Shown: one piece after another, positions 8,955 to 17,952 of the stretch | Layout: every line of letters begins with the position of its first letter | Numbering within the stretch: position 1 is the stretch's first letter | NCBI RefSeq assembly: GCF_003814705.1 | Contig: NZ_RKRA01000001.1 | Coordinates: 1,550,001 to 1,614,000 of the forward strand | Direction of reading: 5' to 3' | DNA length: 64,000 nucleotides | Source of the DNA: Georgenia muralis | GTDB lineage: Bacteria > Actinomycetota > Actinomycetes > Actinomycetales > Actinomycetaceae | Program-made: the position numbers and the translations under genes | Notes under the pieces: model-generated | Databases searched by the model: none | Seen by the model: only the letters and a program-made list of their open reading frames with translations | What the model was told of the DNA's origin: nothing

Positions 8955-10139
8955 TCAGCGGGCGCTGACCGCCGCCGTCTCACGCTCGGGGAACGTGCCC
9001 TCCTCGCGGATGCGCCGGTTGAGCTCGGTGAGGTAGAGGTCCTCGTCGAAGTCGAGCGGCACCTCCTGGCCGAGCCAGCTGGACAGGTGGATGGCGTTGG
9101 CCAGGCGCACGCCGTTGATGCCGTCGCTGCCCGGGGCGAGCAGCGGGGTGCCGTCGAGGATGTTCGCCGCGAAGTTCTCCAGCACGCCGGAGTGCTGGGC
9201 ACCCCAGGCGGACTCGAACTCGATGGTCTCCTGGGAGTAGTACTCCGCCGGGTCCATCTCGCCCATGAACAGCTTGCGCACGTCGTCCATGCCCATGGCG
9301 TCCGAGAGCTCGCGCTCGTCCTTGACGAGGCGGGTGACGGTCGCCGTCTTCGAGCCGTCGACGACGATCTTGCCCCGGTCGCCCAGGATCTCGAACCGGT
9401 CGGTGCCCACCAGGTCGTGGACCGCGGTGACGAACGTTCCGGTGGCGCCGTCGCCGTAGTCGACGACGGCGGTGACCTCGTCCTCCACGGCGATGTCCCG
9501 GCGGAACCCGTAGGCGACCTTGGCGTAGACGGACTGCGGCACGCCGCAGATCCACTGCCACAGGTCGAGCTGGTGCGGGGCCTGGTTGACCAGGACGCCG
9601 CCGCCCTCACCACCCCAGGTGGCGCGCCAGTCGGACTGCTCGTAGTAGCCCTGCGGGCGCCACCAGGTGGTGATGATCCAGCTGGTCCGCCGGATCTTCC
9701 CGATCTCGCCGGCGTCGACGATCTCCTTGATCCGCTGGTACAAGGGGTTGTTGCGCTGGTTGAACATGATCCCGAACGTCAGCTCGGGGTGCTGGGCGGC
9801 GTACTCGTTGAGCTCGGCGACCTGGCGGGTGTAGACCCCCGCCGGCTTCTCCACCAGGGCGTGGACGCCGGCCTCGAGCGCAGCGATGCCCATCTCCGGG
9901 TGGAGGTAGTGCGGCACGCAGGTCACGACAGCGTCGACGTCGCCGCCGGCGAGCAGGGCCGTGTGGTCCTCGTAGACCGGCACGCCGTACTCCCGGGCGG
10001 CGAGCTCCCGCTTGGCCGGGTCGGTGTCCGCGATCGCGCCGATGACCATGTTGGGGACGAGGCCGTCCCGGATGAATCGGGCGTACATGGATCCCTGGGC
10101 GCCGAGCCCGATGATCCCGAGCCTGACCTTGTCGGCCAT
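8955..10139 (-). CDS. Gfo/Idh/MocA family sugar dehydrogenase
   Basis: 394 residues. An N-terminal Rossmann domain begins with VRLGIIGLGAQG, and the EKP motif of the family appears near residue 99 (HALVEKPAGVY). The C-terminal substrate domain holds GGGVLVNQAPHQLDLWQW, in which His is the usual catalytic residue. It oxidises or reduces a sugar hydroxyl with NAD(P). It follows the symporter gene (10202-11707) by 62 bases on the same strand, so both probably form one transcript that diverges from a second sugar-enzyme operon. Exact substrate is unknown; see the finding on keto-glycoside catabolism. Confidence 0.88.
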   Translation of the reverse strand: MADKVRLGIIGLGAQGSMYARFIRDGLVPNMVIGAIADTDPAKRELAAREYGVPVYEDHTALLAGGDVDAVVTCVPHYLHPEMGIAALEAGVHALVEKPAGVYTRQVAELNEYAAQHPELTFGIMFNQRNNPLYQRIKEIVDAGEIGKIRRTSWIITTWWRPQGYYEQSDWRATWGGEGGGVLVNQAPHQLDLWQWICGVPQSVYAKVAYGFRRDIAVEDEVTAVVDYGDGATGTFVTAVHDLVGTDRFEILGDRGKIVVDGSKTATVTRLVKDERELSDAMGMDDVRKLFMGEMDPAEYYSQETIEFESAWGAQHSGVLENFAANILDGTPLLAPGSDGINGVRLANAIHLSSWLGQEVPLDFDEDLYLTELNRRIREEGTFPERETAAVSAR

Positions 10140-10201
10140 GGTGGTTCTCCGTTCGTTCTGAGGGTGTGGCAGTGGTCAGTGCGTTCCCAGGGTGGCGGTG
10201 G

Positions 10202-11707
10202 TCAGTCGGCCGCGGCGAGCGCGGCGGCCTTGCGGGCCTCGGTCTCGGCCGTGATCTCCTTGAAGCGCTTGTCGGTCAGCGGGTACTTGGCCATGACCAG
10301 CAGGGTCAGCAGGGCGAGGACGGCCGGGACGAGCCCGGTGGCCACCCGGATGCCCTGCAGGGCGCCGTCGGACTGGACGGCGGCGGTGCCGACGTAGCCG
10401 GTCAGGCCGATGATGCCGGCGGCGGCGAAGCCGCCGAAGGCCTGGCCGAGCTTGCGGATGAAGGAGAACACCGCGTAGGTGGTGCCCTCGGTCCGGCGGC
10501 CGGTCTTCCACTCGCCGAACTCGATGGTGTCGGCCTCCATCGCCCACATGAGGGTGTTGACCAGGCCGAGGCCGGTGCCGACGAGGAAGTAGGCCACGAT
10601 CGCCATCCAGGGCGCGGACGCCGGGGTGACGAAGAGCAGGAGCGCACCGACGATGAACGCGACCGTGCCGGCGAGGTAGCCGGTGCGCTTGCCGAACCGC
10701 GCCACGATCTTGGCGATGAAGGGGGCGAGCACGAAGATCGCACCGGTCTGCACGATCGAGAGGATCCCGAAGAGGCCGGCGTTGCCGAGGACGTCGCGGG
10801 CGTAGTAGATGCCCATGGTGCTGAACGTGATGAACGAGGTGAGGAAAAGCAGCGAGCCCACGCACAGCCACAGCAGCGGCTTGTTCTGCCGCAGCGTGTC
10901 CGTCGCCTCGCGGAGGGTGGCCCGGTCCTGCGCGGGCCGGACGACCTGCTCGCGAGCGGTGAAGAAGGTGGTGAGGTACAGCGCCATACCGACGAAGACG
11001 AAGATCAGGGTCAGCGTGGTGAGCGAGCCCTGGAGGCCGGTGGCGGCCTCGGCCTGGGCCGCCGCCTGGGCGGCGGCGAGCTGGGCCGGGCTGGCCGCGG
11101 CCTCCCCGCCGAGCTCGGCGACCTTCTACTGGTACAGGCTGGCCGAGCTCCACCGCTTGACCTGCGGGGCGACGACGAGCGCGAGCATGAGGCCGGTGGC
11201 CGCCGCGCCGACCGAGCGGAAGGTCGCGAGCTTGGCGCGCTCGGTGGGCACCTGGGTCATCGCCGCGGCCAGGGAGCCGTAGGGGATGTTGACCATCGAG
11301 TAGAACATCGCCAGGACGCCGTAGGAGAGGTACGCCCAGAACAGCTTCATGGTCAGGCTGTCGGCCTGCGGGATGGAGAAGACCCAGACGCTCGAGAGCA
11401 GCAGCGGCAGCGAGGACCACAGGATCCACGGGCGGAACTTGCCCCAGCGTGTGTTCGTCCGGTCGACCCAGCGGCCGACGATGACGTCGCCGATGCCGTC
11501 CCAGATGCGCACGATGAGGAAGATCGGCGCGGCGTAGGCGGGCGGGATGCCGACGACGTCGGTGTAGTACAGCAGGAGGAACATCGACGCCATGGTGAAG
11601 GCGAGGTTGTTGCCGGCGTCCCCGGTGGCGTAGCCGAGGTAGGCGCTCAGCCTGAGCTTCTTGGTCGGTGCGCCGACCGTCGTCGTCGGGGCGGTTGATG
11701 CAGTCAT
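10202..11707 (-). pseudogene. GPH-family sugar:cation symporter, interrupted by in-frame TAG
   Basis: One continuous reading frame of 501 codons encodes a glycoside-pentoside-hexuronide/MFS transporter, but codon 194 is TAG (11126-11128). The N-part (from ATG 11707) shows helices 1-5 and the family motif KFRPWILWSSLP; after the stop the same frame continues through AELGGEAAASPAQ and TM6 (GSLTTLTLIFVFVGMALYL) to the end with six more helices. The stop falls in the extracytoplasmic TM5-TM6 loop. The nearest ATG after the stop (10987) lies inside TM6, so a clean split protein is unlikely. Either a recent nonsense mutation, a sequencing error or read-through explains it. It would be the uptake system for the adjacent sugar enzymes. 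Confidence 0.85.
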
Positions 11708-11796
11708 TGGATCAGGTCCCTTGGTCTCGAGCGCTGGTCGCGCTGCGGCTCCGTTGCGTTCACCACTGTGGGTGGACCCGCCGCGACCTCCTATCT

Positions 11797-11848
11797 GTTG
11801 CCACGAGTTGCCATCGCTCCCGGCGACTGCGCGGCAACAGGTGGCAAC
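11797..11848. promoter_or_regulatory. Paired GTTGCC operator between divergent sugar operons
   Basis: GTTGCCACGAGTTGCC at 11797-11812 is repeated in inverted form at 11833-11848 (reverse complement GTTGCCACCTGTTGCC), 14 of 16 bases identical. Each arm is itself a direct repeat of GTTGCC with a 10-base period, one helical turn. It lies in the 219-base gap between the symporter/dehydrogenase operon and the TIM-barrel operon, so a dimeric or tetrameric sugar-responsive repressor could control both. The regulator is not identified. Confidence 0.6.
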
Positions 11849-11926
11849 CGGTAGGAGGTGTGGTGCCGGCCACCCCATGGTGGCTGTGCGACCCCTTCGA
11901 CCCACGCTCAGTGAGGAGCACGCCCC

Positions 11927-12754
11927 ATGTGGACACTCTCCGGATTCTCCGACGAGATCTCGCCCGACCTCGAGGAGCAGGCCGCCCTCGTGACGACGCT
12001 CGGGATGACCCACCTGGAGCTCCGCAGCGCGTGGGGCACCAACGTCCTGGACCTCGACGCCGACCAGCTCGCCCGGGCCCGGCGGATCCTCGACGAGCAC
12101 GGGCTGAGGGTCTCGAGCATCGGCTCGCCCCTGGGCAAGATCTTCATCGACGAGGACTTCGGGCCCCACCTCGACCGGGCCCGCCACGCCGTCGACGTCG
12201 CCCACCACTTCGGTGCCCCGTACATCCGGATCTTCTCCTTCTTCATCCGTCCGGGCGACGACCCCGACGACCACCGCGACGAGGTGCTGCGCCGCATGCG
12301 CGCCCTGGCCGACGTGGCCGAGCAGGGCGACGTCGTCCTGCTCCACGAGAACGAGAAGGAGATCTACGGCGACGTCCCGCGCCGCTGCGTCGACATCCTC
12401 GAGTCGGTCGGCTCGCCGAACCTGCGCGCCGCCTGGGACGCGGCCAACTTCGTGCAGGTGGGGGTCCGCCCGTTCACCGAGGGCTTCGCCGCCATCCGTC
12501 CCTACCTGGAGTACGTCCAGATCAAGGACGCCCACCTCGCCGACGGCGAGGTGGTGGCCGCCGGCCGCGGCGACGGCGAGGTCGTGGAGACGATCCGCGC
12601 GCTGCGCGAGGACGGCTTCGACGGCTTCTTCTCCCTCGAGCCGCACCTGTCCGCCGCGCACAGCCTCGGCGGGTTCTCCGGGCCGGACCTGTTCACCGAG
12701 GCGTGGCAGGCGTTCACCGACCTCCTGCGGGCCGAGGGCATCGAGTACCGATGA
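11927..12754 (+). CDS. Sugar phosphate isomerase/epimerase-like TIM barrel (1)
   Basis: 275 residues, xylose-isomerase-like/AP-endonuclease-2 fold. Candidate metal ligands sit at the canonical strand ends: Glu in LLHENEKEIYG, Asp in AAWDAANFV, His in VQIKDAHLAD and Glu in FSLEPHLS. Such proteins catalyse isomerisation, epimerisation or beta-elimination of keto-sugars. It is the first gene of a plus-strand operon of TIM barrel, TIM barrel, dehydrogenase and TIM barrel. The stop overlaps the next ATG (ATGA). Confidence 0.87.
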   Translation: MWTLSGFSDEISPDLEEQAALVTTLGMTHLELRSAWGTNVLDLDADQLARARRILDEHGLRVSSIGSPLGKIFIDEDFGPHLDRARHAVDVAHHFGAPYIRIFSFFIRPGDDPDDHRDEVLRRMRALADVAEQGDVVLLHENEKEIYGDVPRRCVDILESVGSPNLRAAWDAANFVQVGVRPFTEGFAAIRPYLEYVQIKDAHLADGEVVAAGRGDGEVVETIRALREDGFDGFFSLEPHLSAAHSLGGFSGPDLFTEAWQAFTDLLRAEGIEYR

Positions 12755-13650
12755 GCTCGGCCGCACCCGGGCAGGCCCGGATCGCCGTGAGCCCGCTGGG
12801 CTACCTCTGGGGCACGGTCGACGCGACCCCGCTGGAGCAGATGGCCCAGGCGTACGCGGACCTGCACGACATCGGCTTCACCGCCGTGCGCGTCGACGTC
12901 CCGGACGACCTGCCCGTGGACGACTACGCCCACTGGCTCCGGATCTACGACCTCACGCCCGCGACCGGCATCTTCGCGGCCACCTTCGACGGCACCGAGG
13001 CGCTGCCCGACATCCTCGAGCGGGCCCGGCGCACGGCCGCCCAGCACACGGCCCTCGGGCTGGACCGGGTCATGCTCATCCCCGACCCGGTGCCGTACCG
13101 GCTCGCCCGGCCGGCCGTGGGGGCCGGCGCGGACCCCGGCACCTTCGCGCGCGCCGTCGCCCAGATCGCGGCGGCCGCCGGCGTCCTGGTGGCCGAGGGC
13201 CTGCGGCCCCTGCTGCACCCCAAGGTGGGCGGGCTCGTCGAGACCGAGGCGGAGGTCCTGGGGGTCCTCGACACCCTGGACGCCGCGCTCCTCGGCTTCG
13301 GCCCCGACACCGGGCACCTGCGCTGGGCCGGCATGGACCCGGCCGCCCTGGTGGCCCGCTACGCCGACCGGGTCGGCGCCGTGCAGCTCTCCGACGTCTT
13401 CGCCGACTACGCCCGCCCCACCCGCCGCGGCCGCGGCAAGAGCTACGCCGAGCTCGTCGCCACCCGGCGGGTCTGGGCCGAGCCGGGGACCGGCGTCGTC
13501 GACCTCGACGCCGTCCTGGCGGCCCTGCCGCCGCGCTTCGACGGCGACCTCATGGTCGAGATCGAGCGCCCCAGCACCGACTCCGTGTACCACTCCTACG
13601 TCCAGGCCCACGAGTGGGCTGCCGCCCACCTCGCCGCCGCCCTCACGTGA
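12751..13650 (+). CDS. Sugar phosphate isomerase/epimerase-like TIM barrel (2)
   Basis: 299 residues from ATG 12751, coupled by ATGA overlap to the preceding gene. The barrel is more divergent than its neighbours: His/Lys in LHPKVGG, Asp-Thr-Gly-His in GPDTGHLRWAG, Asp in VQLSDVFADYARP and the late VEIERPSTDS strand give a plausible metal site. The RPTRRGRGKSY segment resembles the basic substrate loop in keto-inositol/keto-sugar enzymes. Substrate unknown; context implies a step in breakdown of an oxidised sugar. Confidence 0.82.
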   Translation: MSSAAPGQARIAVSPLGYLWGTVDATPLEQMAQAYADLHDIGFTAVRVDVPDDLPVDDYAHWLRIYDLTPATGIFAATFDGTEALPDILERARRTAAQHTALGLDRVMLIPDPVPYRLARPAVGAGADPGTFARAVAQIAAAAGVLVAEGLRPLLHPKVGGLVETEAEVLGVLDTLDAALLGFGPDTGHLRWAGMDPAALVARYADRVGAVQLSDVFADYARPTRRGRGKSYAELVATRRVWAEPGTGVVDLDAVLAALPPRFDGDLMVEIERPSTDSVYHSYVQAHEWAAAHLAAALT

Positions 13651-13660
13651 AGGAAGCATC

Positions 13661-14677
13661 ATGACCACAGCAGCTGTCATCGGGTGCGGTGACGTCGCCA
13701 CGATCCACTTCGAGGCCATCGACGCGGTGGAGGACATCGAGCTCGTCGCCGTCTGCGACACCGACCCGGTCGCGCTCGCGGCCGCCGTCGAGCGGTACGG
13801 CGTGCCGGGGTTCGCCGACCACCGCGCCCTCCTGGCGCACGTGCGGCCCGACGTCGCGCACGTCTGCACCCCCCACGACCAGCACGTGCCCGTGGCGCTG
13901 GACCTCCTCGACGCCGGGGTCCACGTGCTCACCGAGAAGCCGGTCGCGCACACCCTCGCCGACGCCGAGCGTCTCGCCGGGGCCGCGGAGCGCTCCGACG
14001 CCCGCCTCGGGGTGTGCTTCCAGAACCGGTACAACGCGACCTCGCAGGCCGCCCGGGCGGTCCTCGACTCCGGCGAGCTCGGCGCCGTCCTCGGTGCGAC
14101 CGCCACGGTCATGTGGACCCGGACCCCCGACTACTACCTCGCCAAGCCGTGGCGCGGGCGGTGGGAGCGGGCCGGCGGCGGCCTCCTCATCAACCAGGCG
14201 ATCCACACCCTGGACCTCGTGCAGTGGCTCGTCGGCGACGTCGTCGAGGTCAGCGGCCGGGCGAGCACCCGGCTGTACGGCGACGTCATCGAGGTCGAGG
14301 ACACCGCCGAGATGCTCCTGACCCACGACAGCGGGGCGCGCAGCGTCGTCTTCGGCGCGCTCACGAACGTCGTCCACGCCCCCGTCACCATCGAGATCAC
14401 CGCCGAGCGGGGGACCCTTGCCATCCGGGGCGACCTCACCGTCACCCACGCCGACGGACGGGTGGAGACGGTGACGGAGCGGCGTGCGCCGTCGGGCGGG
14501 CGGACCTACTGGGGCGTCTCGCACGAGGTCCTCGTGCGGGACTTCTACGCCCGGCTCGGCGAGCCCGACCCGTTCTGGATCGGCCCGCGCGAGGCGATGA
14601 AGTCGCTGCGCATCCTCAAGGACGTCTACGCCCAGAGCGGCCTCGGCCTCGACCGCGAGGTCGCCCTCGCGCGCTGA
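13661..14677 (+). CDS. Gfo/Idh/MocA family oxidoreductase
   Basis: 338 residues, ten bases after the previous stop with GAAGGA as ribosome site. Rossmann entry TTAAVIGCGDVA, EKP motif in HVLTEKPVAH (about residue 90) and the catalytic segment LLINQAIHTLDLVQWL (His) are present. It is only distantly similar to the other Gfo/Idh/MocA protein of the locus, so the pair may act on different oxidation states, for example one oxidising the glycoside at C3 and the other reducing the released keto-sugar (inference from known lgd-type and C-glycoside pathways). Confidence 0.88.
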   Translation: MTTAAVIGCGDVATIHFEAIDAVEDIELVAVCDTDPVALAAAVERYGVPGFADHRALLAHVRPDVAHVCTPHDQHVPVALDLLDAGVHVLTEKPVAHTLADAERLAGAAERSDARLGVCFQNRYNATSQAARAVLDSGELGAVLGATATVMWTRTPDYYLAKPWRGRWERAGGGLLINQAIHTLDLVQWLVGDVVEVSGRASTRLYGDVIEVEDTAEMLLTHDSGARSVVFGALTNVVHAPVTIEITAERGTLAIRGDLTVTHADGRVETVTERRAPSGGRTYWGVSHEVLVRDFYARLGEPDPFWIGPREAMKSLRILKDVYAQSGLGLDREVALAR

Positions 14678-14738
14678 GCCGTCGCACCCACCCTCCGGCC
14701 GCGCGACGGCCGGCCCCGAACGGACGAAGGAGTTCCCC

Positions 14739-15590
14739 ATGCCGAAGATCGGCGTGCAGATGATGATGCTCAAGGACAAGGTCGACCAGACCGGTCCCTA
14801 CGAGGTGCTGCGGCGCCTCAAGGACTCCGGCTTCACCGCCGTCGAGGTCTCGCAGATCGCCATGACCGCGGAGAACGTGGCCGAGATGCGCCGCGCCAAG
14901 GACGAGCTCGGCACCGACTTCGGTGCCCTGTCCGCCGGGCTCGGCGCCGGTCCGAACGACTCGCTGCTCACCGACTTCGACAAGGTCGTCGACGACGCAC
15001 GCACCCTGGGGGCGTCCCGGCTGCGCATCGGCATGATGCCGTTCTCCGCGATGGCCTCGCACGAGGCGCTGCTGGACTTCTGCCACCAGGCCCAGGAGGT
15101 CTCCACCCGGCTCGCCGACGAGGGCCTCACGCTCTACTACCACAACCACCACGTCGAGTTCGCCAAGGTCGGGGCCACCACCCTCCTCGACGTCATCCGC
15201 GCCGAGGCGCCGGCCATGCGCCTGGAGATCGACGTGCACTGGGTCCAGCGCGGCGGCAAGGACCCCGTGCGCACCCTGGAGAGGTACGCCGGGCTGGTGG
15301 ACCTCGTCCACCTCAAGGACTACCGCATCGGGGCGATGGACCCCTCGGCGTTCGGCGCCCTGGAGCGGGGGGACTACGCCGCCTTCATGCAGGCGTTCGC
15401 CGGTGTCGTCGAGTTCGGCGAGGTCGGCGAGGGTAACCTCGAGTGGACCGAGATCATCGACCAGGCGCTGGCCTCCGGTGCCCAGTACCTCCTCATCGAG
15501 CAGGACCAGCAGTACGGCCGCGACCCGTACGACTGCCTGCGGACCTCTCGCGAGAACCTCGTGGCCCTGGGGTACGAGCACCTGTTCTGA
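14739..15590 (+). CDS. Sugar phosphate isomerase/epimerase-like TIM barrel (3)
   Basis: 283 residues. The ligands of this subfamily are clear: HNHHVEF (His/Glu), LEIDVHWVQRGG (Asp, His), LVHLKDYRIG and LLIEQDQQYG (Glu). The ribosome site GAAGGAG precedes ATG 14739. Proteins of this type are annotated as sugar phosphate isomerases but several act on 3-keto-sugars as eliminases or hydratases. It is last in the operon and is followed by a 103-base gap. Confidence 0.87.
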   Translation: MPKIGVQMMMLKDKVDQTGPYEVLRRLKDSGFTAVEVSQIAMTAENVAEMRRAKDELGTDFGALSAGLGAGPNDSLLTDFDKVVDDARTLGASRLRIGMMPFSAMASHEALLDFCHQAQEVSTRLADEGLTLYYHNHHVEFAKVGATTLLDVIRAEAPAMRLEIDVHWVQRGGKDPVRTLERYAGLVDLVHLKDYRIGAMDPSAFGALERGDYAAFMQAFAGVVEFGEVGEGNLEWTEIIDQALASGAQYLLIEQDQQYGRDPYDCLRTSRENLVALGYEHLF

Positions 15591-15693
15591 CTCCTCGCCG
15601 GGCCGGTCGACCCCTCGCGCCGTCGGCGGGCCCGCCTCACGTCGTCGGGCGCGCCACTGGACGCGGCGCCCCCCGTGGTCGGAGCATTCGTGC

Positions 15694-16650
15694 ATGGGGC
15701 AGCAGCGAGCAGAGGCGACCGACGGCGTGGCCCGCGAGACCTACCGGACCCTGCGGCTCATGCTGGTCACGCTGCCGGTCCTGCTGCTGGTCGGTTCCCT
15801 GCTGATCTTCTTCACCACCGGTGAGATCGAGACCTCCATCAGCGCCTACTACTTCGGGCCGATCCGGGACATCTTCGTCGGCGCGATGGTGGGCATCGCC
15901 GTCTGCCTCGTCGCGTACCAGGGCGCATCGGCCTTCGAGGACCACATCCTCAACGTCGCCGGTTTCTACGCCGTCTTCGTGGCCCTCGTCCCGGCCGACC
16001 TCGGCAAGACGATCGAGGAGCTCGGCTCCGAGACGCCGGTGAGCGACGCCCTGCAGGAGGAGCCGTCGCTGGGCTCGCTCGACGTCACGGCCGGCACGGT
16101 CCAGGAGCTGACGGTGGACCCGCTGAGGATCTCCGCCGGTGCGGCCCTGGCCGTGGCCGTGCTGTTCGTCTACGTGCTGCGACGCACCCGCAGGTTCCCC
16201 GCCCCCGAGGTGGCGGCGGAGCCGCGGGCGCACGCCGCGTTCTGGGTCGTCAACGCCCTCGGAGTCGCGTTCGCGGGCCTGGTCGCCTGGCGCGTCGTCG
16301 AGGGCGCGGCCTTCGACTGGGTGCACTCCGGGGCGGCGGCCCTGCTCATCGTGAGCCTGGCCATCGCCGTCGCGAGCCACCTGTGACCGGGCTTCTTCGG
16401 CGCCGAGGACCACCCGAGCTACCGGTCCACCGCGATCCGGGGCCTGACGTACCGGTCGGCCTATGCCGTGATCCTGCTCCTCATGGGGGCGGGCGCCGGT
16501 GTGCTGGCGCTGGTGGCGGGGGAGTACCGGGTCATCGCCGTCGAGTGGCTGGAGGTGGCGCTGTTCGCGATCTTCTGGGTGCTCGAGACCGCGCGGACGT
16601 GGACCCGGCTCCCCGCCCGGCGGATGGACCCGAGCGTCACCCGCCCGTGA
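15694..16650 (+). pseudogene. Multi-pass membrane protein, interrupted by in-frame TGA
   Basis: The frame from ATG 15694 runs 230 codons to TGA 16384-16386 and then continues open in the same frame for 88 more codons to TGA 16648. The continuation PGFFGAEDHPSYRSTAIRGL and a strong membrane helix (SAYAVILLLMGAGAGVLALV, then VALFAIFWVLETART) read as the natural C-terminus, so the intact protein would be 318 residues with six or seven helices. Unlike a frameshift, only the one codon is wrong (TGG to TGA would suffice). The stop is in a CUG-UGA-CCG context; TGA followed by C is relatively leaky. The family is not recognised; it resembles uncharacterised DUF998-like integral membrane proteins. Sequencing error is possible. 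Confidence 0.72.
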
Positions 16651-16659
16651 CCGGTGCGG

Positions 16660-17952
16660 TCAGGGGCGCTCCAGCACCCGCCCGACGAGCTCGGTGGTCG
16701 CGTCGAGGAGCCCCTCGAGCGATCCGGCGGCGAACGGTCCCGGAGCGCCGTAGTACCGGTGCGCGTCCTCGACCTCGTAGCCACCGACGGCGTACTCGTC
16801 GGCGGACGGGAGGTACCCGGGGCAGCCGTTGCTGTAGCCGGCGACCACCGGGACGACGCCGTCGCCCGTCCGTCCCGCTGACCTCCGCACCGCCCGCACG
16901 GACTCCCGGACCGCTCGGGCGGCGACGGCGGACGGCTCACCTGGCAGGGCGACGAGGAGTGCCCCGCCCCACCGCAGGACGCTCACCGTGGCCAGGTGGT
17001 GTGAGGACCGCGGCGCCCCGGCGAGCCACCGGTCGGCCCACGCGATCCAGGCATCGACGAGGGCGCGCTCGGCGGGCGGGGCGGCGGCCCTCTCCCGGGC
17101 CCACCGGCGGCGGTCGGCCGCCACGTCGTCGAGCGGTGGGAGGTCGTACGCCAGCCGTACCTCGGTGCCGGCGGCCGTGACCGGCCCCGGGGCGTCCACG
17201 GGCCTGGCGGCGAGGACCGCGTCGGCGATCCGTGCGCCCACCTCCTCGCAGGTCTCGAAGGTCCGGCCGGGCGCCGCGGCGGTGGAGATCGACGACTGCG
17301 CCGAGTGGCCGGTGTTCGCGTCCCCGGCGCAGCCGGTGACGAAGAGGGTCGGCGCCGATGTCGCGGCGCTGACGCGGCGGCGCACGACAGCGGGGTAGTC
17401 GGCGGTGAGCAGGGTGTTGTCCGCCCCGAGCACCACCGGGTGGCAGGCGTAGGAGACCACGGTGGCCAGGACGGTGCCGTCGGTGCGGACGAGCTGGACC
17501 ACGGGCACGACGTCGTCGACGGGGCCGTCGGGGCGACGCCGGTTGCGAGCCACCCCGGTCCGCTCGCCCGCCGCGGCGCGGACGGTGACCGGCACCTGTG
17601 CCGCCGCCGCTCGGCCGACCGCGTCGACACACGTGCCGACGACCTCCTCGAGCCAGGTCGGGTCGAGCCCGGGGCCGAGCCGCCCCGGCATGCTCACCGG
17701 GCCGCCGTGGGTGTGCGTGGCGTGAACGACGACTCGGTCGGCCGGGACCGGGCAGCGCCTCCTGATCTCCGCGCACGCCGCCTCGTCGAGCCCGACGACG
17801 TCCACCGTCACCAGGGCGGTGTCGCCGACGCAGAGCGCCTGGACCAGCAGCGGGTCGTGGACACCCGACGACGGCGCCGTCCGCGCGGCGAACCCCGACA
17901 TCGCCACCGGCGACCGGGGGGTCACCTCGGCGACGGCGACCCCCGCCCTCAT
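16660..17952 (-). CDS. Neutral/alkaline ceramidase-like hydrolase
   Basis: 430 residues. The protein resembles the N-terminal catalytic domain of neutral ceramidases (PF04734): start VAVAEVTPRSPVAMSGFAAR, the zinc His pair in VVVHATHTHGGP, the SYACHPVVLG strand, and FVTGCAGDANTGH all match family landmarks. There is no signal peptide, so it acts in the cytosol, unlike secreted ceramidases. It is last in a six-gene amino-sugar operon, and its ATG overlaps the nagA stop (ATGA). An amide-hydrolase role on an N-acylated sugar is inference. Confidence 0.85.
   Translation of the reverse strand: MRAGVAVAEVTPRSPVAMSGFAARTAPSSGVHDPLLVQALCVGDTALVTVDVVGLDEAACAEIRRRCPVPADRVVVHATHTHGGPVSMPGRLGPGLDPTWLEEVVGTCVDAVGRAAAAQVPVTVRAAAGERTGVARNRRRPDGPVDDVVPVVQLVRTDGTVLATVVSYACHPVVLGADNTLLTADYPAVVRRRVSAATSAPTLFVTGCAGDANTGHSAQSSISTAAAPGRTFETCEEVGARIADAVLAARPVDAPGPVTAAGTEVRLAYDLPPLDDVAADRRRWARERAAAPPAERALVDAWIAWADRWLAGAPRSSHHLATVSVLRWGGALLVALPGEPSAVAARAVRESVRAVRRSAGRTGDGVVPVVAGYSNGCPGYLPSADEYAVGGYEVEDAHRYYGAPGPFAAGSLEGLLDATTELVGRVLERP

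Noticed and set aside
10987-11707. The symporter being naturally split into two half-transporters
   Set aside because: The first start after the TAG lies inside membrane helix 6, so the second part would not be a complete half.
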